DNA of 24,059 nucleotides from Bacteroidales bacterium (GTDB lineage Bacteria > Bacteroidota > Bacteroidia > Bacteroidales > PUMT01). Below, piece after piece: positions 15,503 through 23,800 of this stretch (within the stretch, counting starts at the first letter, position 1; each line of letters begins with the position of its first letter). The notes under the pieces were generated by a model that made no database searches, had not been told where the DNA came from, and saw only the letters and a program-made list of their open reading frames with translations. The position numbers and the translations under genes are program-made. The stretch spans positions 1 through 24,059 of the forward strand of contig SLOS01000032.1 of NCBI GenBank assembly GCA_007132365.1, given 5' to 3'.

Positions 15503-16330
15503 TCAGATCCCGATTATCTGATGCACAGCATCGGAAAAACCATCTTCGGTATTTGATTTGCAGTTTCTGTAAAGCTTTTTTATTGGTTCGGGTGCATTGG
15601 CCACGGCAAAAGGGAAATTAACAAAATTGAGCAGGTCAAGGTCATTATAATCATTGCCGGTACCAATTGTTGCAGAGGGGCTTATTCCAAGTCTGCCACA
15701 AAGCCATTCAGCTGTATGGCCTTTTGACACATCAGGTGGTAATATTTCAATCCACATGTTTTTGCCGTCAAGCGGGGAAGTGGTTCTTATCACCCTGAGT
15801 GAGCCCAGTTTGATCCTTATCTCTTCAAGCATGAAGGGGTTTTCGGGAACAATTGCAAGCAACTGGCTGGCATGACTGTAATTTGGCGGTGAAAGACTTA
15901 AAGGTAATGCAAAATCCCTGTAAATATCTATTCTTCTTTTAAAGTCACTGTTCCCGCATTCGGAATCAAAGTAAAGAAATGCGTGGTTGTCGGGTACAAG
16001 GTCATGAAGCATGAAGCTCATCTTTGCATCAATCAGGGTTTCGACAGCGAGTGCAACCTCTTTTTCTTTCAAATGAGCGGCATAGATCAGCTCACCCGTG
16101 CACCAGTCCACCGCTCCCGCACCTGTCGAAAAAATCAGATAATCTATTGGAAAATTTTCCGGTAAAGCTTTCCTCACACTGAAAAGATTCCTGCCGGTGG
16201 CAATCACCCTGTAAATTTCTTTTTCTCCCAGCCATTCGAGAGTCTCCAGATTTTTTTTACTGATCCTTTTTTCGTCATCAAAAAGGGTCCCGTCAAGATC
16301 TGTAATCACCATTTTAATATCAGTCTCCAT
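15503..16330 (-). CDS. HAD superfamily hydrolase, Cof-type (subclass IIB) phosphatase
   Basis: This is a cytoplasmic Mg-dependent sugar-phosphate or related phosphatase of the Cof/YbiV type. It has 275 residues. Motif I is DLDGTLFDD (nucleophile Asp11, acid/base Asp13), motif II is the ATGRN segment near 44-48, the motif III lysine is in DVSKGHTAEWL near 200, and motif IV is IGTGNDYNDLDLL near 221-233. The large C2-type cap lies between motifs II and III, giving subclass IIB. ATG 16330 is used; ATG at codon 7 is possible. It starts 14 bp after the metX stop and is very likely cotranscribed with metX. The substrate cannot be inferred; the linkage to metX does not by itself imply a methionine role. 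Confidence 0.92.
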   Translation of the reverse strand: METDIKMVITDLDGTLFDDEKRISKKNLETLEWLGEKEIYRVIATGRNLFSVRKALPENFPIDYLIFSTGAGAVDWCTGELIYAAHLKEKEVALAVETLIDAKMSFMLHDLVPDNHAFLYFDSECGNSDFKRRIDIYRDFALPLSLSPPNYSHASQLLAIVPENPFMLEEIRIKLGSLRVIRTTSPLDGKNMWIEILPPDVSKGHTAEWLCGRLGISPSATIGTGNDYNDLDLLNFVNFPFAVANAPEPIKKLYRNCKSNTEDGFSDAVHQIIGI

Positions 16331-16344
16331 GATCAGCAGTTTTT

Positions 16345-17370
16345 TTACCGGTTATAAAACCTCCTTATCGCAGCAGCAACTTTATCTTTTTCAATCAGGA
16401 AACCGTCATGACCATAGATTGAATCAATACCGGAAAAGGTTGCATCAGGGATATGTTCTGTCATAAATAACTGCTCCTGCACCGGAAAAAGAAGGTCTGA
16501 TGATATTCCAATTACCAGTGTTCTGGCTTTGATTGAAGCCAGAACCTTATCAATCTCATCCCTGTTCCGGCCAATATTATGGGAGTCCATCGTATTCAGC
16601 AGTCTCATATAGGAAAATGCATTGAAGCGCTTTACCAGCTTTTCTCCCTGGTAAGTCTGGTAGCTCATCGCTTTGAAACCCGATATTTTTTCATTAGTAG
16701 ACTCGGATTGTGTTTCAAGATAAGTCTGATAATTTCTATAACTCAGGAGAGCAATTGACCGTGCAGCTGCCAGGCCCCGTGAACCGGCGTCCGGATGATC
16801 CTCCTTCCAGCTTTGGTCGGCCTCTATGGCCAGGCGCTGTGACTGGCTGAAAGCAATGCTCCAGGGAGATGATTTGGCATGATTGGCAATGCATACAAGG
16901 TGGTCATGCAACCCGGGATTCATGATGGCCCACTCCAGGGCCTGGTGACCTCCGGTTGAACCACCTAAAACAGTGTGTATCTTCTCAATGCCAAGGTGCT
17001 TCCTTAACAGTTCATGCCCATTCACCAGGTCCCGTATTGATATTTCCGGGAAAGTGTGGTACCAGGGACTGCCTGTTTCAGGATTTATGGAGAGGGGACC
17101 CGTGGTTCCGTAACAGGAACCTATTTTGTTTGCACAGACAATAAAATGATCACGGGGATTGTAAAAGCAGTTTTCACCGAATAATCCTTTCCACCAGTCA
17201 AACACGTCAGAATTGGCTGTAAAGGCATGACAAACCCATATGACATTGTTTTTCCCCGGGTTGAAAGTTCCGAATGTATGGTAGCCAATATCCAGCTGAG
17301 GAAGGGTATCTCCTGATTCAAGCTGAAAAGTCTCCCTGTGGTGATATGTCTTTAAATGTCCGGATGTCAT
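16345..17370 (-). CDS. metX: Homoserine O-acetyltransferase (MetX-type alpha/beta hydrolase)
   Basis: MetX transfers an acetyl group from acetyl-CoA to homoserine, the entry step to methionine. The start chosen is ATG 17370 (MTSGHLKTYHH...), giving 341 residues; a TTG four codons upstream is the only further option. The family's HAFTANSDVFDWWKGLFGE and NKIGSCYGTTGP segments are present. The nucleophile Ser138 lies in GGSTGG (usually GGSMGG or GGSLGG). The catalytic Asp is in GISSDLLFP and the His in GHDGFLIE. Related enzymes of this fold can use succinyl-CoA, and the sequence alone does not fully settle the acyl donor. It heads the minus run with the HAD phosphatase 14 bp downstream, and diverges from the deacetylase-like gene across a repeat-rich 259-bp gap. 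Confidence 0.93.
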   Translation of the reverse strand: MTSGHLKTYHHRETFQLESGDTLPQLDIGYHTFGTFNPGKNNVIWVCHAFTANSDVFDWWKGLFGENCFYNPRDHFIVCANKIGSCYGTTGPLSINPETGSPWYHTFPEISIRDLVNGHELLRKHLGIEKIHTVLGGSTGGHQALEWAIMNPGLHDHLVCIANHAKSSPWSIAFSQSQRLAIEADQSWKEDHPDAGSRGLAAARSIALLSYRNYQTYLETQSESTNEKISGFKAMSYQTYQGEKLVKRFNAFSYMRLLNTMDSHNIGRNRDEIDKVLASIKARTLVIGISSDLLFPVQEQLFMTEHIPDATFSGIDSIYGHDGFLIEKDKVAAAIRRFYNR

Positions 17371-17379
17371 AATTGTGTT

Positions 17380-17387
17380 CAAAAATA
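17380..17387 (-). promoter_or_regulatory. Possible metX promoter (-7 box TATTTTTG)
   Basis: The minus strand reads TATTTTTG at 17387-17380, an exact match to TAnnTTTG. A TTTTG ends 17 nt upstream, shorter than the usual spacing of about 19. Transcription would start only a few bases before the ATG at 17370, so either the message is nearly leaderless or this match is by chance. Confidence 0.3.
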
Positions 17388-17457
17388 GTGTAAAGATTTT
17401 TAAAACAAAATTTGACTTCGTCGATTTTCCATGTTACATATTCAAGGCTTTGTTGAG

Positions 17458-17489
17458 TATTTTCGGATAAAAAAAATTCATGTACATTT
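17458..17489 (+). repeat. 32-bp direct repeat, copy 1
   Basis: Identical over 32 bp to 17594-17625. It begins TATTTTCGGAT, continues with eight A, and ends TTCATGTACATTT. Its 19-bp core, CGGATAAAAAAAATTCATG, is at 17464-17482. It ends in TACATTTC, one base off the TAnnTTTG -7 consensus. The copies start 136 bp apart. Confidence 0.95.
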
Positions 17490-17499
17490 CTCCTGTAAA

Positions 17500-17542
17500 A
17501 AGCATAAATTTTGCCTTAATAAAATATCCAAAATTTATGCTT
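17500..17542. repeat. Perfect 14-bp inverted repeat with 15-nt loop
   Basis: AAGCATAAATTTTG at 17500-17513 and CAAAATTTATGCTT at 17529-17542 are perfect reverse complements around a 15-nt centre (17514-17528). Outside a 3-nt bulge, CTGT (17493-17496) pairs with ACAG (17543-17546). No T-run follows on either strand, so it is not a standard terminator. It lies between the two direct repeats. Confidence 0.9.
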
Positions 17543-17566
17543 ACAGTCGGAACCGCTGCGCTTTCC

Positions 17567-17585
17567 CATGAATTTTTTTCATCCG
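17567..17585 (-). repeat. Inverted copy of the 19-bp repeat core
   Basis: CATGAATTTTTTTCATCCG is the reverse complement of the direct-repeat core with one difference (18 of 19). It can pair with copy 2 (17600-17618) around a 14-nt loop, or with copy 1 (17464-17482) around an 84-nt loop that contains the 14-bp inverted repeat. Confidence 0.9.
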
Positions 17586-17593
17586 TCTGTGTT

Positions 17594-17625
17594 TATTTTC
17601 GGATAAAAAAAATTCATGTACATTT
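17594..17625 (+). repeat. 32-bp direct repeat, copy 2
   Basis: Identical to 17458-17489. The base that follows completes TACATTTG at 17619-17626, an exact match to the Bacteroidetes -7 consensus, with a TTTC 18 nt upstream as a weak -33. It lies 4-10 bp before the likely start codons of the deacetylase-like gene, so as a promoter it would give an almost leaderless message. Confidence 0.95.
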
Positions 17626-17629
17626 GCAT

Positions 17630-18946
17630 ATGTCCATGGAAAAATTTCTGCTTTATGCAGAGCCGGTAACCCCGCGACTCAGATATATTGCCTCTCATGT
17701 GGTATCAGGTATACTCGGAGGTGAGCTGCTTTTTACCGGCAATCTTGACGAAGCAAGATCCGCCAACATACCTCTGATCAATTATTCCGGTTCTCCGGTG
17801 CCGGGAGCGGTAAATATAATTCCGCACGATCTGCTGGGTGAAAGAATCATTCAGTCTCAGCATACAGATCCGGTTAATAGGGATGGTATACCGCTGATAT
17901 TTCCTTCATCCGGCCCGGATGATACCGGCTTTGATCTGTTTGCCGCCTCCTTTTTCATGCTTAGCCGGTATGAGGAGTATCTGCCTTACAAAAAAGACAG
18001 TCATGGGCGTTTTCCCTACGTGGAAAGCATGGCTTGCAGGCATTCCCTGGAGGACGAGCCACTGGTTGATTTATGGGCAATGATTCTTAAAAAGACCATA
18101 ATCCGGAAATACCCTTCCGTTTCATTCCCCGAAAGGGAATTCTCCTTTATTCCGACAATAGATGTTGATATACCCTGGGCCTACAGGAACCGGGGATTCC
18201 TGAGAACCGCAGGGGGAATTGCCAGATCGCTGCTCAGGGCCGATATTGAAGATGTCAGGCTGCGTTACCGTGTGCTTCTCAGGGGCGACCCCGACCCGTA
18301 TGATACCTTTGACCTGATTGAAAAAATTCATAAGGATTATGGTGTGTCACCTGTATTCTTTTTTTCTGCCGGCACATATGGGATGTACGACAAATGCATA
18401 TCTTCGGGCAACCCGGATTACAGGCGGCTTATTACCGGTATCTCAGAAAGAAATGATTGGGGTATCCATCCTTCATATTTGTCCTTTGATGATCCTGTTT
18501 TACTGAGGAAGGAGATGGAAATCATTGCAGGGATTACCGGTGAGGCACCGGTCAGGAGCAGACAGCACTATCTTCGGCTCCGTTTCCCGCATACCTGCAG
18601 GATACTGGCCGCAAATGGTATTTCAGATGATTATTCTGTTGGCTGGGCGGAAATGCCCGGATTCAGGGCAGGCACATGTACGCCATTTTTCTTTTACGAT
18701 CTTGAAAGGGAGGAACCTTCTGAGTTGAAATTAATCCCTTTTCAGATTATGGACGGCACCCTTCGTGACTACCTCGAACTATCACCTGAAGCGGCTGCTG
18801 ATCATGCTTTAATGATTGTTAAAAAGGTCAGGGATGTCAGAGGAACCCTTGTCACTCTGTGGCATAATGAATCTTTTTCGGATGTGGGCAGATGGAATAA
18901 CTGGAAAAATGTGTATCTTGAGATTATCAAGGAAGCAACCAGATGA
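17630..18946 (+). CDS. Polysaccharide deacetylase-like family protein (Bacteroidetes type)
   Basis: This is a carbohydrate-esterase 4 relative that probably removes acetyl groups from a cell-surface glycan, or is a related hydrolase. It has 438 residues from ATG 17630 (MSMEKFLLYAEP...) or 436 from ATG 17636. An in-frame extension back to ATG 17480 exists, but it translates repeat DNA and is not protein-like. The N-terminal ~170 residues match the conserved domain of this family (LLYAEPVTPRLRYI, FDLFAASFFMLSRYEEYL). A NodB-like core follows, with FIPTIDVDIPW near 171-181 for the TxDD motif, WGIHPSYLS near 275-283 for the metal His motif, RQHYLRLRFP near 300-310 and TLWHNESFSD near 407-416. The TxDD and HxxHP motifs are atypical, so catalytic activity is not certain. 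There is no signal peptide, so it is likely cytoplasmic. Its stop overlaps the next start (ATGA). Confidence 0.85.
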   Translation: MSMEKFLLYAEPVTPRLRYIASHVVSGILGGELLFTGNLDEARSANIPLINYSGSPVPGAVNIIPHDLLGERIIQSQHTDPVNRDGIPLIFPSSGPDDTGFDLFAASFFMLSRYEEYLPYKKDSHGRFPYVESMACRHSLEDEPLVDLWAMILKKTIIRKYPSVSFPEREFSFIPTIDVDIPWAYRNRGFLRTAGGIARSLLRADIEDVRLRYRVLLRGDPDPYDTFDLIEKIHKDYGVSPVFFFSAGTYGMYDKCISSGNPDYRRLITGISERNDWGIHPSYLSFDDPVLLRKEMEIIAGITGEAPVRSRQHYLRLRFPHTCRILAANGISDDYSVGWAEMPGFRAGTCTPFFFYDLEREEPSELKLIPFQIMDGTLRDYLELSPEAAADHALMIVKKVRDVRGTLVTLWHNESFSDVGRWNNWKNVYLEIIKEATR

Positions 18947-19863
18947 ACCCTTCAATTAAGTATCTGACCAATGACACCATCAACCGGACTGAATGGGATG
19001 AGTGGGTCAGAAGTGCAGGCAACCGGCGGATTTATGCAAGCTCCCTGTTCCTGGACATATTCTGCCCCCGATGGGAGGCCCTGGTGATGGGGGAGGGAGA
19101 GGCGTTTATGCCGCTTACCCGGAATCGCAAGTTTGGTATTTCATATCTGTATCAGCCGATATTCGTTCAGCAACTAGGCCTGTTCTTTCGTGATGCCGGC
19201 TGCGCCGACCATTTACCCTTGTTTATTGAAAAGCTTTCTGCATCATACAGTTTCACTGATATAGCAATGAATGAGATGAACAATGATCAGTGCAGAACAA
19301 TGCAGTGCAAAGTAATGCATAATTATCTGTTGAGGCTGGATAAACCATATGAATCGGCTGCAGGAAAATATAACAGCAATACAAGGAGGAATATAATTAA
19401 ATCGGAAAGGCTGGGCACTGAACTCAGGCCATGTTTCAGACCTGATGATGTTGTCAGGCTCTTTACCGGTCACCAGGGTAAGCTTTATCCCAATATCCGC
19501 AGGAAAAACTATGAAAGGCTGGGATCTCTTTTGGACCGGGGACTGGCAGAGGGGTTTGTCGAGATAAAAAGCGCCTGCAGGCATGATGGCAGGGTAATTG
19601 CCTTTGCTTGCATGTTAAAGGATTATGACCGGTATGTGTTCTATTTTTCTGCCAATACAGCAGAGGGCAGGGAGCATGCGGCTATGTTCCTTCTTGTAGA
19701 CCATTTTATAAGGCAATACTCCGGAACCGGTATGCTGCTTGATTTCAACGGTTCAATGAACCCGAACTTGGCCCGTTTTTACTCGGGCTTTGGAGCAGAG
19801 AAGACTTATTATCCGAGACTAAGGATCAATAATCTGCGTTATCCGTTCAGGCTTTTCAAGTGA
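18943..19863 (+). CDS. FemAB/GNAT-like acyltransferase domain protein
   Basis: This 306-residue protein has the FemAB-like (double GNAT) pattern. An N-terminal domain includes SLFLDIFCPRWEALVMGEG and YLYQPIFVQQLGLF. A basic stretch, KYNSNTRRNIIKSERLG, is at about 139-155. The C-terminal domain runs ...GRVIAFACMLKDYDRYVFYFSANTAEG... then MLLDFNGSMNPNLARFYSGFGAEKTYYPRL at about 262-292, the typical end of the family. Relatives add amino acids to peptidoglycan bridges or acylate sugars; which applies here is unknown. There is no signal peptide or membrane helix. Its ATG overlaps the deacetylase-like stop by 4 bp, so the two are translationally coupled and probably act on the same product, perhaps adding and removing groups on a surface glycan. 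It converges with ftsE across 22 bp. Confidence 0.8.
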   Translation: MNPSIKYLTNDTINRTEWDEWVRSAGNRRIYASSLFLDIFCPRWEALVMGEGEAFMPLTRNRKFGISYLYQPIFVQQLGLFFRDAGCADHLPLFIEKLSASYSFTDIAMNEMNNDQCRTMQCKVMHNYLLRLDKPYESAAGKYNSNTRRNIIKSERLGTELRPCFRPDDVVRLFTGHQGKLYPNIRRKNYERLGSLLDRGLAEGFVEIKSACRHDGRVIAFACMLKDYDRYVFYFSANTAEGREHAAMFLLVDHFIRQYSGTGMLLDFNGSMNPNLARFYSGFGAEKTYYPRLRINNLRYPFRLFK

Positions 19864-19885
19864 GTTCTGTCTTCTGGCTCAAGTG

Positions 19886-20596
19886 TCAGTCCATCAATGC
19901 GTTAAAGTCTATTTCGGCGGTGTGGTCTATTTCGGCTATTTTGCCTTTTTCACATTTTATGGTTCTGGCCGGGAACTTTTTCAACAGGGGATAATTGTGA
20001 GTGGCCATTATAACTGCCCGGCCCCCGCTGCTGATTTCAAGAAGCAGTTTTATAATCTCTTCAGAGGTCTCGGGATCAAGATTTCCGGTTGGTTCATCAG
20101 CAAGAATTATTTCAGGATTATTGAGCAATGCCCTGGCTATTACGACTCTCTGCTGTTCTCCTCCCGACAGCTGGTGAGGCATTTTGTAACCTTTGTAATT
20201 AAGGTCAACCTTTTCAAGCACCTCAACGATCCGGTCGTTGATCTCCTTTTTATTTTTCCAGCCGGTTGCGCGCAGAACAAAAGAAAGGTTGTCATATATA
20301 TTGCGATCGCTTAAAAGCTGAAAATCCTGGAAGACAATGCCAAGTTTTCTTCTCAGGTATGGCACCTGTGTTTTTTTTATTGAACCAAGGTTGTAGCCGG
20401 CAACCAGTGCTTCACCCGATTTCAGTGGCAACTCGGCATTGATGGTTTTTATAATGCTTGTTTTTCCGCTCCCCACCTTGCCGATAATATAGACAAACTC
20501 TCCTTTGGATATGCTGAATGAAACATCAGAAAGGACCAGGTTGTCTGCCTGGGAAATATTAACATTGCTTAATTCTATGATAATATCAAGCGACAT
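19886..20596 (-). CDS. ftsE: Cell-division ABC ATPase FtsE
   Basis: FtsE is the cytoplasmic ATPase that with membrane partner FtsX regulates septal peptidoglycan hydrolases. It has 236 residues. The Walker A is GKVGSGKTS (39-47), the Q-loop is in [18 protein letters not shown], the signature is LSGGEQQRV near 142-150, Walker B is [12 protein letters not shown] near 163-174, and the switch His is in ATHNYPLL. Valine at Walker A position 3 is common in Bacteroidetes FtsE. No ftsX is adjacent; in this phylum ftsX usually lies elsewhere, near uppP and truB. LolD-type lipoprotein ATPases are similar, so a LolD role is the main alternative. It is divergent from the TPR gene across 204 bp. Confidence 0.88.
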   Translation of the reverse strand: MSLDIIIELSNVNISQADNLVLSDVSFSISKGEFVYIIGKVGSGKTSIIKTINAELPLKSGEALVAGYNLGSIKKTQVPYLRRKLGIVFQDFQLLSDRNIYDNLSFVLRATGWKNKKEINDRIVEVLEKVDLNYKGYKMPHQLSGGEQQRVVIARALLNNPEIILADEPTGNLDPETSEEIIKLLLEISSGGRAVIMATHNYPLLKKFPARTIKCEKGKIAEIDHTAEIDFNALMD

Positions 20597-20763
20597 GTTA
20601 CTGTTGTATTAATGATGGGTTAATCAATTCTGTTTTAAGAGGATTTCAACCGGCCGCTAAATTAGATAAAATTTTTGTGAGGCATAGCAGAATAAACAGT
20701 TAAAATATCTGTTATTGTTAATTAATTGAATATGAAAAAGGGGGTGTAAACCATTTTAAATTG

Positions 20764-20771
20764 TATTTTTG
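20764..20771 (+). promoter_or_regulatory. Possible promoter of the TPR gene (-7 box TATTTTTG)
   Basis: TATTTTTG at 20764-20771 exactly matches TAnnTTTG. A start near 20777 would leave a 24-nt leader before the ATG at 20801, which is reasonable. I did not find a convincing -33 TTTG at the usual spacing. The leader has no Shine-Dalgarno sequence, as usual for the phylum. Confidence 0.45.
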
Positions 20772-20800
20772 GCTCAGATTTAAAATAATAATCTATACAA

Positions 20801-23800
20801 ATGACAAGGATTGCCGGATCACTATTATTGGCAGCTTTCTTTCTCCTTACAATAATCCATTCCGCCAGCGCACAGAAATCATTGATTTACGATAATGATG
20901 ATATTTCCTATACCCGTGCCATGGATCTTTTCAATAAGGAAAAATATGGTGCTGCACAGAAACATTTTGAGAGAGCCATTGAAGAGTACAGAGGGAAGAA
21001 TACTCTTCTGAGCTCAAATGCAGAATATTATTCAGCACTTTGCGCTATTGAACTTTTTAATGATGATGCGGAGTACAGGATGATTAAATTTGTGGATAAC
21101 AATCCCGAGAGCATCCATCGCAATGATGCGCACTTTCATCTCGGACGCCTTTATTACCGGAAAAGGAATTACAGGAGATCGGGGGACTGGCTTGAGGCCA
21201 CCAGGCATGAGTACCTGAAGGAGGATCTGCGGGATGAGTATTTCTTTATGCTTGGCTACAGTAATTTTATGAGGAATGAATTTGAGAAGGCTTCAAGGGC
21301 TTTTTTTGTTATCAGAAACTGGGATTCTCCATATGCAGCTCCTGCAACCTATTACTATTCACATATTGCCTATACGGATAATAATCTTGAAACAGCACTG
21401 CAGGGATTTATCAGCCTTCAGGATGATGAATCTTTTTCAGGGTTAGTACCATATTATATTATTCAGATCTATTATCTGCAGAGGAGGTATGATGATGTGA
21501 TTGCAAAAGGGCCTGAACTGCTTGAGGTTGCTGTTTCAAGAAGGGTGCCGGAGATTGCCAGGCTGATAGGTGAGTCCCACTATCGCCGCCGGCAGTACAA
21601 GGAGGCAATTTATTACCTGGAAATGTATATGGATAATACCGGTAATATTTCCCGCGAGGACCGCTACAAGCTTGGCTATTCTTACTATCAGCTCCAGAGG
21701 TATGAAGAGGCTGCGGCCATGTTCGAGCGGGTAGGGGGAAGGGATGACCACCTCGGCCAGAATACCAATTATCATCTGGCGGATTGTTATATCAATATCG
21801 GGGACAAACAGAAGGCGAGGATGGCTTTTTCTGCTGCAGCAAGGGTAGATTTTGACAGGACAATCCAGGAAGATGCCCTCTTTAACTATTCGGTGCTGAC
21901 CTTTGAGATTGCTTACTCTCCGTTTAACGAGGCCATAAACGGTTTTAATGCTTTTATTGAGCTTTTTCCCGAATCCAGGCGGATTGATGAAGCTTATAAC
22001 TATCTTGTAATGGCATATATGAACACCCGGAACTACCGTGAAGCCCTTATCTCAATTGAAAAAATCAGGGTGCAGACCAATGAAATAAGAAGGGCTCACC
22101 AGAGGGTTGCCTATTTTCGGGGACTGGAGCTTTACAGTAATCTCCGTTTTGATGATGCCATCAAAATTTTCGATGTTTCACTGCAAAATGCCCAGTTCAA
22201 TCCTGAAATTGCCGCGCAGACATATTACTGGAAGGGAGAAGCTCTTTTCAGGCTCAACAGGTTTGATGAGGCGGTCCGTAATTACAACCGTTTCCTGCTT
22301 TCTCCCGGTGCTTTTGAACTCGAAGAATATCAAATTGCACATTACAACATGGGTTATGCCTACTTTAAAAGCAGGGATTACCAGAATGCTGTTTCATGGT
22401 TCAGAAGATACCTTAACCTTACAAGGGAAGCAAAAACACGGATGGTTGGGGATGCACTGAACCGGATCGGTGATTCATATTTTATCCTGACCAGGTATGA
22501 AACTGCCATTGAGTACTATGACAGGTCAATATCCAATGCAATGGCAAACAGGGATTATGCACTTTTCCAGAAAGCTGTTGCATCGGGCCTGGTGAACCGG
22601 ATTAATGACAAGATAAGAGTGCTTGCGCGATTACTTGAAGAGCATTCCGGCTCATCACACACGGTCGATGCCCTCTTTGAAATGGGTAATGCCCATATGA
22701 TGGTTAATAACCCTGAAAGAGCCATTCCTTACTATAAGAAAGTGGTTGAAGAATATCCTGCGAGCACTTATGTTCCCTCCGCGCTTTTACAGCTCGGACT
22801 GATTGATTATAACCGAAACCGTAACCGGGATGCCATCGAATACTACAAGCAGGTGGCAGAGGGTTATCCGGGCACACCTGAATCGAGGTCTGCCCTTGCA
22901 GGTCTCCGCAATATATATTTGGACATGAACGATATAGATTCTTATGTGGCCTATACAAGAACTCTGGGTGACTTTGCCAGCGTCACAATTTCCGAACAGG
23001 ATTCACTCACATATATGGCTGCTGAGAATGTGTACATGGCCGGTAACTGCAGGCAGGCTGTTAATAATTTTGAACGTTATATAGATCAGTTCAGAAACGG
23101 GAGCTTCATACTGAATGCTCATTTTTACAAGGCCGACTGTCATCGCAGGCTCAACGAATACAGGGAAGCACTGGAATCCTATAATTTTATTACCGGAATG
23201 TTCAGGAATACTTTTACTGAACAGGCCCTGCTGGGTGCTTCATCAATCAATTACGATCTTGGAAATTATAAGGAGGCACTTGTAAATTATGAAGAACTGG
23301 AGCGGGTAGCAGAGCTCAGCACCAATCTTCTGATTGCCAGAAAGGGTCAGATGAGATGCAATGCGCATCTGGAAAATCATAAAGGAACCATAAGCTCTGC
23401 CACAAGGGTTCTTTCAACAGAAAATTTACCTGAAGAGGTGAAACGTGAGGCGCATTATGTTATGGGAAAGGCATATAAGGCAATGGAAGAGTTTGACAGG
23501 GCCATGGATGAGTTCAGGGTGGTTGCCCATGAGGTTACCAGCCGTGAAGGGGCAGAATCGAAATTCAGGATAGCTGAGATCTATTTTTTACAGGGAAATA
23601 ACGAAAAATCGGAACAGGAAGTTTATGATCTTGTTGCCATGAACACACCGCATCAGTACTGGATGGCCAGGTCATTTATCCTTTTGGCGGACATATACCT
23701 GGAACTGGGTGATGATTTTCAGGCAAGGCATACCTTGCAGAGCATAGTGGACAATTATGATATTTCAGGTGACGGCATACTTTCTGATGCAAAGAAGCGT

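Noticed and set aside
17458..17625. CRISPR-like array
   Set aside because: Two direct repeats only, with a 104-bp unequal, self-complementary spacer, and no cas genes.
17458..17625. Transposon footprint with target-site duplication
   Set aside because: A 32-bp target duplication is too long for known transposons and no transposase is present; kept only as a weak alternative (MITE-like) in the findings.
19883..20314. 143-codon open frame antisense to ftsE
   Set aside because: It overlaps the ftsE signature and Walker B regions; a shadow frame.
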